A DNA stretch of 64,000 nucleotides from Promethearchaeota archaeon (GTDB taxonomy: Archaea; Asgardarchaeota; Lokiarchaeia; Sigynarchaeales; SOKP01). How positions within the stretch are numbered: the stretch's first letter is position 1; each line of letters starts with the position of its first letter. Made by a program: the position numbers and the translations under genes. The DNA is taken from NCBI GenBank assembly GCA_019057775.1, contig JAHLWT010000140.1, forward strand, positions 1 to 64,000, read 5' to 3'. Positions 9,721 to 18,691 of the stretch are shown here, in pieces. The notes beneath the pieces were generated by a model, which saw nothing but the letters and a program-made list of their open reading frames with translations, was not told the DNA's origin and did no database searches.

Positions 9721-10197
9721 ATGTCTAATGAAGAATTAGAAGAGGACGAAATTATAATTAGGAATTATCGAACTTCAGATTATCAAGCTACATTAGAAAT
9801 TTTAAAAGAACTGAATGAATCCTATGATATTGGTTTCAATGAGAAACAGTGGAGACAATCATCGGGTCTACGACAATTTAAACCGAACTTAAAACGGATT
9901 ACATTAATCGTAGAACTAAAATCCACAGGGGAAGTTACAAGTATGGGTATGATAGAAGCAGCAAAAAATACTTTAGGTCAATATACAGGTTACCTTGATA
10001 ATTGGGCAACTAAAAAAGAATTTATCGGAAAAGGTGTAGGCAAACTCTTGGCAGATAAAGCCATAACTATACTCAAATCATGGGGATGCGACTCCATCAG
10101 AATAAACCTTCCCTTTCAAGTTGATAAGAAATTAATTAATGTGTTTAGTAAAACTGGATTCAACCCAATTCTTACAGTTCTTGAAAAACGTTTTTAA
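9721..10197 (+). CDS. GNAT-family N-acetyltransferase
   Basis: 158 residues with a GCN5-type fold. The N-terminal strand IIIRNYRTSDYQATLEIL is typical. The acetyl-CoA binding motif A is FIGKGVGKLLADKAITIL at about residues 101-118, and the C-terminal strand pair ends in FSKTGFNP. It transfers an acetyl group from acetyl-CoA to an unknown amine. It sits 20 nt behind the longin-like gene, so it probably shares its transcript. Its 3' end nearly abuts the convergent tyrosine phenol-lyase. Confidence 0.85.
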   Translation: MSNEELEEDEIIIRNYRTSDYQATLEILKELNESYDIGFNEKQWRQSSGLRQFKPNLKRITLIVELKSTGEVTSMGMIEAAKNTLGQYTGYLDNWATKKEFIGKGVGKLLADKAITILKSWGCDSIRINLPFQVDKKLINVFSKTGFNPILTVLEKRF

Positions 10198-10203
10198 TTA
10201 CCC

Positions 10204-11592
10204 TTATAGAGGTTGCTGTTCAAATCTAGCTTGGAAAAACCTGAGATGTTTAGGTTCGAAAACCATCTTTAATCCCGTTATTGTATCTCTTTTCTCATAG
10301 AGTCTTATTATTGATTCTGCGGTATATTCCATTTGAGTGTTTGTATAAACCCTACGAGGAATTGTTAGCCTTACTAATTCTAAATCAGGAAATATGTTTT
10401 CACCTGTATCTTTATCACGACCTTTAGATACGGCACCTCTTTCCATAGTTCTTACTGCGGAGTCTTCATAAATAGCAGCAGATAGAGTTTGCGCGGGCCA
10501 TTGGTCTCTCGGAAGATGAGGTAAAATACTTAATGCATCTAAAAATACTGCATGACCCCCAATTGGTTTCACGATAGGAACTCCCGCTTTTTGTATTAAA
10601 TCTCCTAAATAGCGAACTTGATTAATTCTATATTTAAGATATTCATATTGGGCGCCTTCCCTTAAGCCACGGGCCACAGCTTCCATATCACGACCCGCCA
10701 TACCACCATAAGTGTGTAATCCTTCAAATAATACAACCATTTCTCGAGTGTAATCAAAGATATCCTTATCATGAGTAGCTAGGAAACCCCCTATATTAAC
10801 TAAGCAATCTTTCTTTGAACTATAAATACATCCATTAGAATAACTCATCATTTCTCGAAGTATTTCAACAATGGGTGTATTTTCATAACCTTTTTCACGG
10901 TCTCTAATAAAATATGCATTTTCACTTGATCTAGTCGCATCGTATATAATTTTAAGCTTATACTCATTACAAAATTCTCGTAATTCTCTCAAATTTTGCA
11001 TTGATACTGGTTGACCACCAGCCATATTTACATTCATCTCGACGTTAACAAAAGCAATTTTTTCAAGCCCATTCTCATCAATTAGATTTTGTAACTTTTT
11101 TATGTCAACATTGCCTTTGAATGGATCTTCATTTTCAGGATCATAGGCGTTATCATTGATTACATCAACCATATATCCCCCAGCTAATTCCACATGCGCT
11201 TTAGATGTAGTAAAATACATATTTCTTGGAACGAGTTGTCCTGGTTTAGTAAGATGCCTATACATCAAGTGTTCTGCGCCTCTCCCCTGATGAGTAGGTA
11301 CTACAAATTTATATCCTAAAACATCTTGTATTGCTTTTTCAAGATTATAAAAATTTTTACTACCTGCATAAGATTCATCTCCGAGCATCATACCTGCCCA
11401 TTGGTTATCGGACATTGCAGTAGTTCCAGAATCAGTTAACAAATCGATAAATACATCGTCAGATAAAAGTAAAAATGTGTTAAATCCTGCTTCTCGAATT
11501 GCTTCTTTCCTTCTTTCTTCTGAGGGTATTTTAAGAGGCTCTACTACTTTAATTTTAAAAGGTTCAATTGGACCATTCATACTTTTTCTCAT
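10204..11592 (-). CDS. tpl: tyrosine phenol-lyase (beta-eliminating, PLP-dependent)
   Basis: 462 residues, full length. It cleaves L-tyrosine to phenol, pyruvate and ammonia. The PLP lysine lies in SSKKDCLVNIGG (K261). The residues that separate tyrosine phenol-lyase from tryptophanase are present: T128 (equivalent of T124 in the Citrobacter enzyme), R385 in TMERG (R381; tryptophanase has Ile) and F452 in LRFF (F448). The N-terminus DLLTDSGTTAMSDNQW is also lyase-like. It starts 43 nt from a 55-nt element shared with the gdhA upstream region. Its neighbours are Lrp-type regulators, consistent with amino-acid fermentation. The family is bacterial in origin, so horizontal acquisition is likely (inference). 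Confidence 0.92.
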   Translation of the reverse strand: MRKSMNGPIEPFKIKVVEPLKIPSEERRKEAIREAGFNTFLLLSDDVFIDLLTDSGTTAMSDNQWAGMMLGDESYAGSKNFYNLEKAIQDVLGYKFVVPTHQGRGAEHLMYRHLTKPGQLVPRNMYFTTSKAHVELAGGYMVDVINDNAYDPENEDPFKGNVDIKKLQNLIDENGLEKIAFVNVEMNVNMAGGQPVSMQNLRELREFCNEYKLKIIYDATRSSENAYFIRDREKGYENTPIVEILREMMSYSNGCIYSSKKDCLVNIGGFLATHDKDIFDYTREMVVLFEGLHTYGGMAGRDMEAVARGLREGAQYEYLKYRINQVRYLGDLIQKAGVPIVKPIGGHAVFLDALSILPHLPRDQWPAQTLSAAIYEDSAVRTMERGAVSKGRDKDTGENIFPDLELVRLTIPRRVYTNTQMEYTAESIIRLYEKRDTITGLKMVFEPKHLRFFQARFEQQPL

Positions 11593-11634
11593 TTATCATA
11601 TTTTTTTTTTAATTAGATAATTAAATTAAAACTG

Positions 11635-11689
11635 AAAAACATTTCTGTAAAACCTCTCCCATTTCTTTCCCCTACAAATAAAACAATAA
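11635..11689. promoter_or_regulatory. 55-nt shared upstream element, copy A
   Basis: This segment aligns without gaps to 17002-17056, with 44 of 55 positions identical by my count. The core CCCCTACAAATAAAA is invariant, and AAAAACATTTCT begins both copies. It lies 43 nt upstream of the tpl start (minus strand) and about 294 nt upstream of the zinc-finger Lrp gene (plus strand). Both copies sit in divergent intergenic regions of amino-acid genes flanked by Lrp regulators. The rest of the gap 11593-11982 is AT-rich; a 62-codon open frame at 11703-11891 looks fortuitous. Confidence 0.6.
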
Positions 11690-11982
11690 CCAGATTTGAT
11701 AATTGAGGTCAAATTCAGAATATAGTATGAAAATCGATTATAATATTCCAAGATTTATTTTTAGAAAATACGAATTTCTTTCGACCTTAATAATCATATA
11801 CCGCACAATGTACGATGATAAGCAATATATCCGAATTATCTTCGATAGGTTTAAATACAATAATATATATATTTCATATGTAAGAAACTAATAAAGTACA
11901 AAATTAGGAAAAAGATTAATTTGAACTTTATTCAGATCTATAAAAAAAATAATTTTCAAATATAAAATTTCGAGTTGATTTT

Positions 11983-12570
11983 ATGGTAACCTGTCCTAAA
12001 TGTGGAGAAGAATACTCATTAGGTAGAAAAATTCATCACAGCTGCTGCGAAGGGTTTTCAATAGAACATGGTGTGATTTTTAATGATGATCGGGTAGATC
12101 GTCCTTGGAACTGTCATTGTATAGATGATGTAGATAAGAAAATTTTAAATATATTACAAATGAATGATAAAATTTCATATAGGGAATTATCAGAAAAATT
12201 ACAATTAGCTGCAAGTACAATTCATAATAGAGTTACAAAGATGACCGATGAAGAAATAATAAAACAATTTGGTGCAGTAGTTGATCCAGTGAAACTCGGC
12301 TATAATACTATAGCAATATTAGGTATTTCAGTCGATCCAATAAAAATGAATGATATCGCAAATCAAATTGCTTCGTTTGATGAGACTCAACTGGTAGCAA
12401 TTTCATCAGGAGATCATGATATTATCGTTCAAATCATTGCTAAGGATGAAAAATCACTCTGGAACTTTATAAATATTAAAATAAAGACTATAAATGGAAT
12501 AAAGCCTCAAATTCATGTATCAAACTTTTTAGATATATTCAAATCTACGCCTTTAATAAAAATCGCCTGA
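11983..12570 (+). CDS. Lrp/AsnC-family regulator with N-terminal zinc-binding module
   Basis: 195 residues. Residues 1-46 contain C4, C7, H18, H19, C21, C22, C44, H45 and C46 (CPKCG, HHSCC, WNCHC), a likely zinc-binding head not found in standard Lrp. Residues 50-100 are the winged helix-turn-helix (KISYRELSEKLQLAASTIHN), and residues 105-190 are the RAM ligand-binding domain. It is a paralogue of the receiver-Lrp fusion at 14395: both contain LAASTIHNRV and end in a similar DIFK motif. Lrp proteins control amino-acid metabolism, fitting the flanking tyrosine phenol-lyase and glutamate dehydrogenase genes. Confidence 0.88.
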   Translation: MVTCPKCGEEYSLGRKIHHSCCEGFSIEHGVIFNDDRVDRPWNCHCIDDVDKKILNILQMNDKISYRELSEKLQLAASTIHNRVTKMTDEEIIKQFGAVVDPVKLGYNTIAILGISVDPIKMNDIANQIASFDETQLVAISSGDHDIIVQIIAKDEKSLWNFINIKIKTINGIKPQIHVSNFLDIFKSTPLIKIA

Positions 12571-12607
12571 CAATAATAATAACAAATAAAACCATCTTAC
12601 TTCATTT

Positions 12608-13057
12608 TTATTGTTCTTCAAAATGCATTACAACTGTAAACCAATAATTTACTATTGAATTAATAATTCTATAAAATTCCTTCATTTCTAAAGGTTTTAT
12701 TACATAACTATTAGCATGGAGGTCATAAGCTTTAATTAAATCTTCTCTTACATCAGACACTGTTAGAATTACAACGGGAATTCTTTTCAAATCTTCGTCT
12801 TGCTTAATCTCTTCCAATACTTCAAAACCATTCCTCTTTGGCAAATTTAAATCCAAAAGGATTAGGTTTGGTTTAACAGCATTAGAGAATTTTCCTCTTT
12901 TCTTCAAATAATCAATTACCTCAACACCGTCCTTTACAACATCTATACTCCTCACAATTTTATTTTCTTGAAGAACTTTCTTAGTTAGATGTATATCCGC
13001 TGCATTATCTTCAACGAGTAAGATTTTAGCCTTAATCTTTTTGTATCCATTCATCAT
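12608..13057 (-). CDS. single-domain response regulator (Rcp1/CheY-like)
   Basis: 149 residues, receiver domain only. Acidic pocket E16-D17, phospho-acceptor D69 in LILLDLNLP, conserved T near ILTVSD, and K in VIKPL. The form resembles Rcp1-type regulators partnered with phytochrome-like kinases. It starts 9 nt after the histidine kinase stop on the same strand, so they form a cognate pair in one transcript. It lacks an output domain; a plausible downstream partner is the receiver-Lrp protein at 14395 (inference). Confidence 0.92.
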   Translation of the reverse strand: MMNGYKKIKAKILLVEDNAADIHLTKKVLQENKIVRSIDVVKDGVEVIDYLKKRGKFSNAVKPNLILLDLNLPKRNGFEVLEEIKQDEDLKRIPVVILTVSDVREDLIKAYDLHANSYVIKPLEMKEFYRIINSIVNYWFTVVMHFEEQ

Positions 13058-13066
13058 AAATTATTC

Positions 13067-13999
13067 TTATTCTTTGATTTTTTTTGGAACTATTGTAAAG
13101 AAAAAAGTTGATCCTTCACCAAAATCTGATTTAACCCATATCTTTCCACCATACCGTTGAACAATCTTTTTACATATGGGTAATCCTATCCCTGTACCTG
13201 GGTATTCTTCCTTGGTGTGTAAGCGGTAAAAAATCTTAAAAAGCTTGCCAAAAAATGTTGACTCAATACCAATACCATTATCTTTAACGGAGAATAACCA
13301 CTCATCATTAAGTTTTTTTACTCCGATATGTATTCTAGGTGGTTCTTGTCTTCGGAATTTTATCGCATTGCTCAGCAAATTCTGAAATAATTGTGTGAAT
13401 TGAGTTTTATCCACTTTCAATATTGGCATTTTATCATAAGTTATAACCGCACCACTCTCTTTTATTGATTCTTGTAGATTATATAAAGCATCTTTTAAAA
13501 TATTCTCAAGGTTAGTTAATTTAGAAGGTTTAGCGTGTGTTGTGATTCTTGAATATGATAATAGATCTTTTATAAGAATATTCATCTTTTTTGCACCGTC
13601 TGTAATAAAGTGAATAAATTCTTTTCCCTCCTTATCGATTTTATCTTTATATTTATCTTCTAAAAGTTGAGAAAAGCTTACAATTGCTCGTAAAGGTTCT
13701 TGGAGATCGTGAGATGCTACATAAGCAAATTGTTGTAGATCTTCGTTAGACCGCCTTAAGTCCTCCATTATTTCATTAAATTCATGTTCTCTTCTTGAAG
13801 TACGCTCAGGTAGAAATAATACCACTATTCCTACAACTATTAGTGAGATTGAAGGAAGATAGAAAAAATGCATAATCAGGATAGTTGTTCTAAGTATTAC
13901 CTCGAAATAATAAATTAATACACATGAAATAATAATTAATATTAAAATAATCAATATTTTCGTTCTCTCTTCTTTAAGTTTCAAGTTCATTGCAATCAT
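13067..13999 (-). CDS. membrane sensor histidine kinase
   Basis: 310 residues. Two membrane helices at about 13-35 and 38-63 with almost no extracellular loop, then a short coiled coil. HisKA has the phospho-accepting H97 in ASHDLQEPLRAI. The HATPase domain carries the N box NLLSNAIKFR, G1 DNGIGIE and G2 GTGIGLPICKK. It autophosphorylates and passes phosphate to the response regulator that follows by 9 nt. With no sizeable sensor domain it probably reads a membrane or cytosolic cue. Such kinases are of bacterial type. Confidence 0.93.
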   Translation of the reverse strand: MIAMNLKLKEERTKILIILILIIISCVLIYYFEVILRTTILIMHFFYLPSISLIVVGIVVLFLPERTSRREHEFNEIMEDLRRSNEDLQQFAYVASHDLQEPLRAIVSFSQLLEDKYKDKIDKEGKEFIHFITDGAKKMNILIKDLLSYSRITTHAKPSKLTNLENILKDALYNLQESIKESGAVITYDKMPILKVDKTQFTQLFQNLLSNAIKFRRQEPPRIHIGVKKLNDEWLFSVKDNGIGIESTFFGKLFKIFYRLHTKEEYPGTGIGLPICKKIVQRYGGKIWVKSDFGEGSTFFFTIVPKKIKE

Positions 14000-14394
14000 T
14001 TCTCATATTTTATTAGCAATTCTTTAATTTGAATTTTTATAAAGTATTGTCAGAAAAGACATAGGAATTATTAAAACACATTTAAAATCATAAATTTAAA
14101 TTTCATAGGAAAATTCTTAATTTAATAAGAATATTATTCACTATAAAATAAATTTTATCGAATAAAAATATCATAATTTATAGTATAGAAAATAAGATTC
14201 CAACTTTAAGTTTATAAATATAATTTTAATTTGCTTTCTACCCTTAAAAATATTATAATTAAATTAAAGCTCTTTGAACTATAAATAAAATAATTATTTA
14301 TATTCAAATGAATATTATTCAGAATAAGGAAATAGAGTTGAAAAAGATTTTAATTTTGACAATATCCATAAAAAATGTTTTTGAGTGAATAAAT
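14000..14394. other. intergenic, divergent promoter region of kinase and receiver-Lrp genes
   Basis: 395 nt, extremely AT-rich, between the divergent kinase and receiver-Lrp genes. Several TATA-like tracts are visible (for example TTTATAAATATAATTT near 14210). I see no protein-coding frame, hairpin or copy of the shared 55-nt element. Confidence 0.4.
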
Positions 14395-15273
14395 ATGAAG
14401 AATAAAAAACTCGATATACTACTAATTGAAGATAATATTGCTGATGTGCGTCTTATTGAACAATTATTAAAAACTTCTGAAGAATTCACTTTTGATTTAG
14501 AATCACATGCTCGACTTTCAGAGAGTTTTAATTCTCTTAAAACTAAAAGCTTTGAAATTATTTTATTAGATTTAACTTTACCAGATAGCGATAGAGAAAA
14601 CACCTTAGAAAGAGTTTTAAGTGTAACAGAAACAATTCCTATTATAGTTTTAACTGGGTTAGATGATAAGGAATTTGCATTACAATCTCTTCAAAAAGGA
14701 GCTCAGGATTACATAGTAAAAAACGAACTTAATGGACCAAGCTTAGTACGTTCAATTTTATATGCTATTGAACGACACAGAATTGAAACTGAAAAGACAA
14801 GAGATATAGTTCTAAAAATGCAATTTGATGAAAAAGATAAAGAGATTCTTAATTATTTACAAGAAAATTATAAAATTTCTTATAAGGATTTAAGTAAAAA
14901 AGTAAATCTGGCAGCTAGTACTATACATAATCGAGTACAAAATATGATAAAAGAGGGAATCATAAGAAAATTTGATACATTGGTTGATCCATTCAAAGTT
15001 GGATATGAATCTATAGCCATTCTTGGCCTATCTGTCGATCCAATGAAATTAGAGGAGGTAGCAAAGAAACTAACCTATTATAACGATATACAATTGGTTG
15101 TATCTACAACTGGAAATCATAATTTAACAGTGAAAATTATTGCAAAAGACGAAAAAAATCTCTGGAGATTTATTAATGATGAAATTAAAACATTAGAGGG
15201 AATTCAACTGCCTATACATGTATCAAGTTTTATAGATATTTTTAAAATGACTCAAAAAATAAATTTGATATAA
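14395..15273 (+). CDS. receiver domain-Lrp/AsnC fusion regulator
   Basis: 292 residues. Residues 1-125 form a response-regulator receiver domain with E12-D13, phospho-acceptor D59 in IILLDLTLP, T87 in VLTG and K109. Residues 145-192 are an Lrp helix-turn-helix (YKDLSKKVNLAASTIHNR). Residues 200-285 are a RAM ligand-binding domain. It combines phosphorelay input, ligand sensing and DNA binding in one chain. The kinase/regulator pair on the opposite strand 395 nt away is a natural phosphodonor candidate. The C-terminal two thirds is paralogous to the zinc-headed Lrp at 11983. It ends near glutamate dehydrogenase, a likely target (inference). Confidence 0.9.
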   Translation: MKNKKLDILLIEDNIADVRLIEQLLKTSEEFTFDLESHARLSESFNSLKTKSFEIILLDLTLPDSDRENTLERVLSVTETIPIIVLTGLDDKEFALQSLQKGAQDYIVKNELNGPSLVRSILYAIERHRIETEKTRDIVLKMQFDEKDKEILNYLQENYKISYKDLSKKVNLAASTIHNRVQNMIKEGIIRKFDTLVDPFKVGYESIAILGLSVDPMKLEEVAKKLTYYNDIQLVVSTTGNHNLTVKIIAKDEKNLWRFINDEIKTLEGIQLPIHVSSFIDIFKMTQKINLI

Positions 15274-15367
15274 GAAAAAAAGATTACATCCACAGGATAT
15301 TCAGCTATTTTATTGCTTTACCAATTTTAGTATTTTTTTTCTCTCAAAAAAACCCCTAATGAAGACC

Positions 15368-16714
15368 TTAAGGGAAAATACCTCTAAGTTCAATTGCCTT
15401 AGCTAATCTTGAAATCGCAATCATATAAGATGCTATTCGTAAAGTAACATTCTTTTCTTTTGATAGATTATAAACATCCTCGAATGTGCTAACAAGAATA
15501 GTCTTTAACTCCTGATTTATCCTATCTAATTTCCAGAAATAACTATGAATGTCTTGAATATACTCAAAATAAGAAACACAAACACCTCCTGCATTAGCAA
15601 GTATATCAGGGACTACGATTATATCTTTTTTCTTTAAAACTTTATCTGCCTTTGGAGTAGTAGGTCCATTAGCACCTTCTAATACAATTTTACACTTTAT
15701 TTCTTGAGCATTTAGATGAGTTATTTGGTTTTCTATTGCTGCTGGGATTAAAACATCACATTTAAGCGTGAGTATTTCTTCATTACTGACAAATTTATAG
15801 ATATCATTTTGAAAATCCTTTAAAAAATTGTTCATATCTCTCCATTCTAATAACTCTTTGATATTTAAACCTTCTTTAGCGTATAAACCTCCACTAACGT
15901 CTGACACAGCAATTATTTTGCAACCTTTCTCATATAAAATATTAGCAATATGTCCTCCAACATTACCAAATCCTTGTACAACAATACTCTGGGTTTTTAG
16001 ATCAATATTCATCTTAGTACATAGAGCCTCGAGTATAAAAAATAACCCCATTGCGGTTGCTGTTTCTCTCCCAACGGAGCCTCCAATTTCTATAGGTTTT
16101 CCTGTAACTACTCCAGGTACGGATCTCCCTTTATGCATAGAATATGTATCCATAATCCAAGCCATGATTTGAGAATTTGTATTCATATCTGGAGCGGGAA
16201 TATCTATATCTGGACCTATAAAATTTATGATTTCTGCTGTATATCTCCGAGTTAACCTTTCTAATTCCCCCTTTGATAATTTGTGGGGATCTACACATAT
16301 ACCTCCTTTTGCACCTCCAAGAGGTAAGTTTAATAAGCTACACTTCCAAGTCATCCAAGTGGCTAATGCTTTAACTTCATCTAGATTAACATTTGGAGCA
16401 AATCTAATTCCACCCTTACCAGGACCTCGAATAGTTGAGTGATGTACTCTGTAACCTTCGAATATCTCAATGCTTCCATCATCCATCTTAATTGGAATCG
16501 ATACAATTAGGGAACGTTCTATTCTTTTAAGATATTTTGTAATATTATCACTTAATCTCAATTCTTTAGCAACAATATCGACTTGCCTTTTTGCCATTTC
16601 AAATGGATTTGTTTCCGCTAGTAAATCTTCCTCTTCTTCTTCAGAAACTTCAATTTCTTCAGTAGGAGCCAAAGATTCTGAATAAATAATTTGGTCAGTA
16701 TTTTTTTCTAACAT
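15368..16714 (-). CDS. gdhA: glutamate dehydrogenase
   Basis: 448 residues, close to the usual length plus an acidic N-terminal extension (EEIEVSEEEEEDLLAET). It interconverts glutamate with 2-oxoglutarate and ammonia using NAD(P). Signature segments: GPGKGGIRFAPNV, the catalytic-lysine region PLGGAKGGICVDP, and the nucleotide-binding glycine motif GFGNVGGH. The gene converges with the receiver-Lrp gene. A second copy of the 55-nt shared element lies 288 nt upstream of its start. It probably feeds or drains amino nitrogen in amino-acid fermentation together with tyrosine phenol-lyase. Confidence 0.95.
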   Translation of the reverse strand: MLEKNTDQIIYSESLAPTEEIEVSEEEEEDLLAETNPFEMAKRQVDIVAKELRLSDNITKYLKRIERSLIVSIPIKMDDGSIEIFEGYRVHHSTIRGPGKGGIRFAPNVNLDEVKALATWMTWKCSLLNLPLGGAKGGICVDPHKLSKGELERLTRRYTAEIINFIGPDIDIPAPDMNTNSQIMAWIMDTYSMHKGRSVPGVVTGKPIEIGGSVGRETATAMGLFFILEALCTKMNIDLKTQSIVVQGFGNVGGHIANILYEKGCKIIAVSDVSGGLYAKEGLNIKELLEWRDMNNFLKDFQNDIYKFVSNEEILTLKCDVLIPAAIENQITHLNAQEIKCKIVLEGANGPTTPKADKVLKKKDIIVVPDILANAGGVCVSYFEYIQDIHSYFWKLDRINQELKTILVSTFEDVYNLSKEKNVTLRIASYMIAISRLAKAIELRGIFP

Positions 16715-17001
16715 TTCGAATAAAATTCAATCTATTATTTTTTTACTAATATCAATAGATTACATCTCTTCATTTTATTAATGTTATTTAATATTTATAA
16801 ATATGCCGAATAAAATATTATCAAAACTCTATAAAGACGAAGAGAATTCGGTAAAAAAAAGACTTAGCGAACTTCGTTCAAATAAGTATATTATTCTATT
16901 ATTATGATCTTTTTCTTAAAGAATTTATATACAACTCTTCTTAATGATTTATGAACGGTAATGAAAATATTAAGATTGGAGTTAAACCAAAATTAATACT
17001 T

Positions 17002-17056
17002 AAAAACATTTCTATAATTTATTACCCCTTCTTTTCCCCTACAAATAAAATAATAA
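17002..17056. promoter_or_regulatory. 55-nt shared upstream element, copy B
   Basis: Second copy of the element at 11635-11689, same orientation in the window. It lies 288 nt upstream of gdhA (minus strand) and 179 nt upstream of the HMG-CoA-synthase-like gene (plus strand). The invariant part is CCCCTACAAATAAAA. The remaining gap 16715-17234 is AT-rich with no gene; a TATA-like AAATATATTAAT is near 17160. Confidence 0.6.
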
Positions 17057-17234
17057 TTGTTTTTTAAAGTATCGATAAAAATTAAGGAACAATGGTGATT
17101 GTGGGTGATAATTGGGATGTTATGTTTTTTCTACCAATTTACTTACGCTTTTTTCTGATGAAATATATTAATCTTAAAAAATTCAGATTCATATAAATAA
17201 ATAATATTCAATAAAGAAAGGGAGAAAAATAATT

Positions 17235-18674
17235 ATGATAGGAATAAAATCTTATGGAGCATATTTACCAAAGTATCTTTTGCCACGCGATTTGATCGCA
17301 AAAGCGTGGGATTTCCCTTCTGTTCCCGGAAATAAAGCAGTGGCAAGCATAGATGAGGATAGTCTGACAATGTCAGTAGAAGCGGGATTAGACTGTTTAA
17401 ATGGCATAGATCCTAAGAGTATCGATGGATTGTTTTTCGCGTCCACCACTCAAGTATATACAGAAAAAGACTCTGCTTCGTTTATAGCAACAGTTTTAGA
17501 CCTGAGAACTGATATAATTACTATAGATTTTACTGATTCGTTAAAAGCTGGTACTTCTGCGCTCGCAAGAGCAATAGATACAATTAAAGCAAACCCAGAT
17601 GTTAAGAATATTCTAATTATAGCGGCAGATATGAGGGAGGCTGAACCCGCTACAATGTGGGAATATGGTTATGCTGATGGAGCAGCAGCTCTACTGGTTG
17701 CTGAAGGAGATAATTTACCAATAATAATTGATGATTATTATTCTGTGTCAGCAAATGTGACTGGACCTTGGAAGAGAACTAAAGAAGATAAATTTATTCG
17801 AACTTTTGAGGTTAAAATGGATGCGCGATTCTACATTGAAAACCTCACAAAAGTCATGTCAGAGATCATGAAAAGAAATAACCTTACACCAGAAAATATT
17901 GACATCGCTGCATATTACTATAGTAACCCTCGATTACATAGTAGAGTTTCTAAAATGATGAAATTTGGTCAAGGTGTAGCCCAAAATGGATTATTCTTTC
18001 AAGTAGGAGATACCGGTACTTCAATGCCTTTTATGTTATTGATGTCTGCCCTAAAACGGCCGAAGGAAGGAGCAAAGATAATTTTAGCTGGTTTTGGAGA
18101 TGGTGCTGATGCGATTTTAATGCACCTGCAAGATCGGAAAGCAGTTAGAGAATTATCAAAAAATCATATGGGTATCGCTGGACATCAAAAATCTATGATA
18201 CAGCTGAGAAATTATAATGTATTCATTGAAAACAGGCAATTACTTACAAAAGATCGATTTGTTAGAAAGAGTTCAGCTGTAACTTTATGGCGTGATACAG
18301 ATGCCGTGTATAAGATGTATGGTCTTAAATGTACTAATTGTGGAACGGTTCAATACCCTACAAATGCTCGATCTTGTATTGTTTGTAGAGCAGATGATCA
18401 GCTAGAACGAGTAAAACTTAATCTTAAAGGAACTATTTTTACGTATACCCTAGATCATTTAGTGGGAGGAACTTACTTAGATACTCCTATTCCCCGATGT
18501 GTCATCGATTTAGATGGGGGGGGTAGAGTGCTTTTAAACATGACCGAAATTGAAAAACCTGAAGAAAACGTGAAAATAGGTATGAATGTAGAATTAACGT
18601 TTAGAAAAGAACATGAAGGTGCTGAATTTAAAAATTACTATTACAAATGTCGTCCTCCACGGGGGCGTCAATAA
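17235..18674 (+). CDS. HMG-CoA synthase-like protein fused to DUF35 zinc ribbon/OB domain, catalytic residues missing
   Basis: 479 residues. Residues 1-310 are a thiolase-fold HMG-CoA-synthase-like domain (GIKSYGAYLPKYLL, ADGAAALLV). Residues 360-475 are DUF35: a zinc ribbon (KCTNCGTVQYP, SCIVC) and an OB fold. In archaeal HMG-CoA synthases the catalytic Cys sits in FACKAGT; here the segment is DSLKAGT with Leu103. The catalytic His of FHQPN is replaced by Tyr228 (YYSNP). The domain is therefore probably non-catalytic and may act as scaffold or acyl-CoA channel for the thiolase that follows 17 nt later. The start has a purine-rich GAAAGGGAG upstream. Confidence 0.87.
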   Translation: MIGIKSYGAYLPKYLLPRDLIAKAWDFPSVPGNKAVASIDEDSLTMSVEAGLDCLNGIDPKSIDGLFFASTTQVYTEKDSASFIATVLDLRTDIITIDFTDSLKAGTSALARAIDTIKANPDVKNILIIAADMREAEPATMWEYGYADGAAALLVAEGDNLPIIIDDYYSVSANVTGPWKRTKEDKFIRTFEVKMDARFYIENLTKVMSEIMKRNNLTPENIDIAAYYYSNPRLHSRVSKMMKFGQGVAQNGLFFQVGDTGTSMPFMLLMSALKRPKEGAKIILAGFGDGADAILMHLQDRKAVRELSKNHMGIAGHQKSMIQLRNYNVFIENRQLLTKDRFVRKSSAVTLWRDTDAVYKMYGLKCTNCGTVQYPTNARSCIVCRADDQLERVKLNLKGTIFTYTLDHLVGGTYLDTPIPRCVIDLDGGGRVLLNMTEIEKPEENVKIGMNVELTFRKEHEGAEFKNYYYKCRPPRGRQ

Positions 18675-18675
18675 T

Positions 18676-18683
18676 GAGGAGGT
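18676..18683 (+). promoter_or_regulatory. strong ribosome binding site of the thiolase gene
   Basis: GAGGAGGT immediately after the stop of the upstream gene and 8 nt before the ATG at 18692. It is one of the few canonical Shine-Dalgarno sites in the window and indicates internal translation initiation on a shared mRNA. Confidence 0.75.
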
Positions 18684-18691
18684 AAAAAAAA

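Noticed and set aside
11703..11891. 62-codon plus-strand open frame upstream of the zinc-headed Lrp gene
   Set aside because: TTG start, AT-driven amino-acid composition and no family likeness; it occupies a promoter region and is probably fortuitous.
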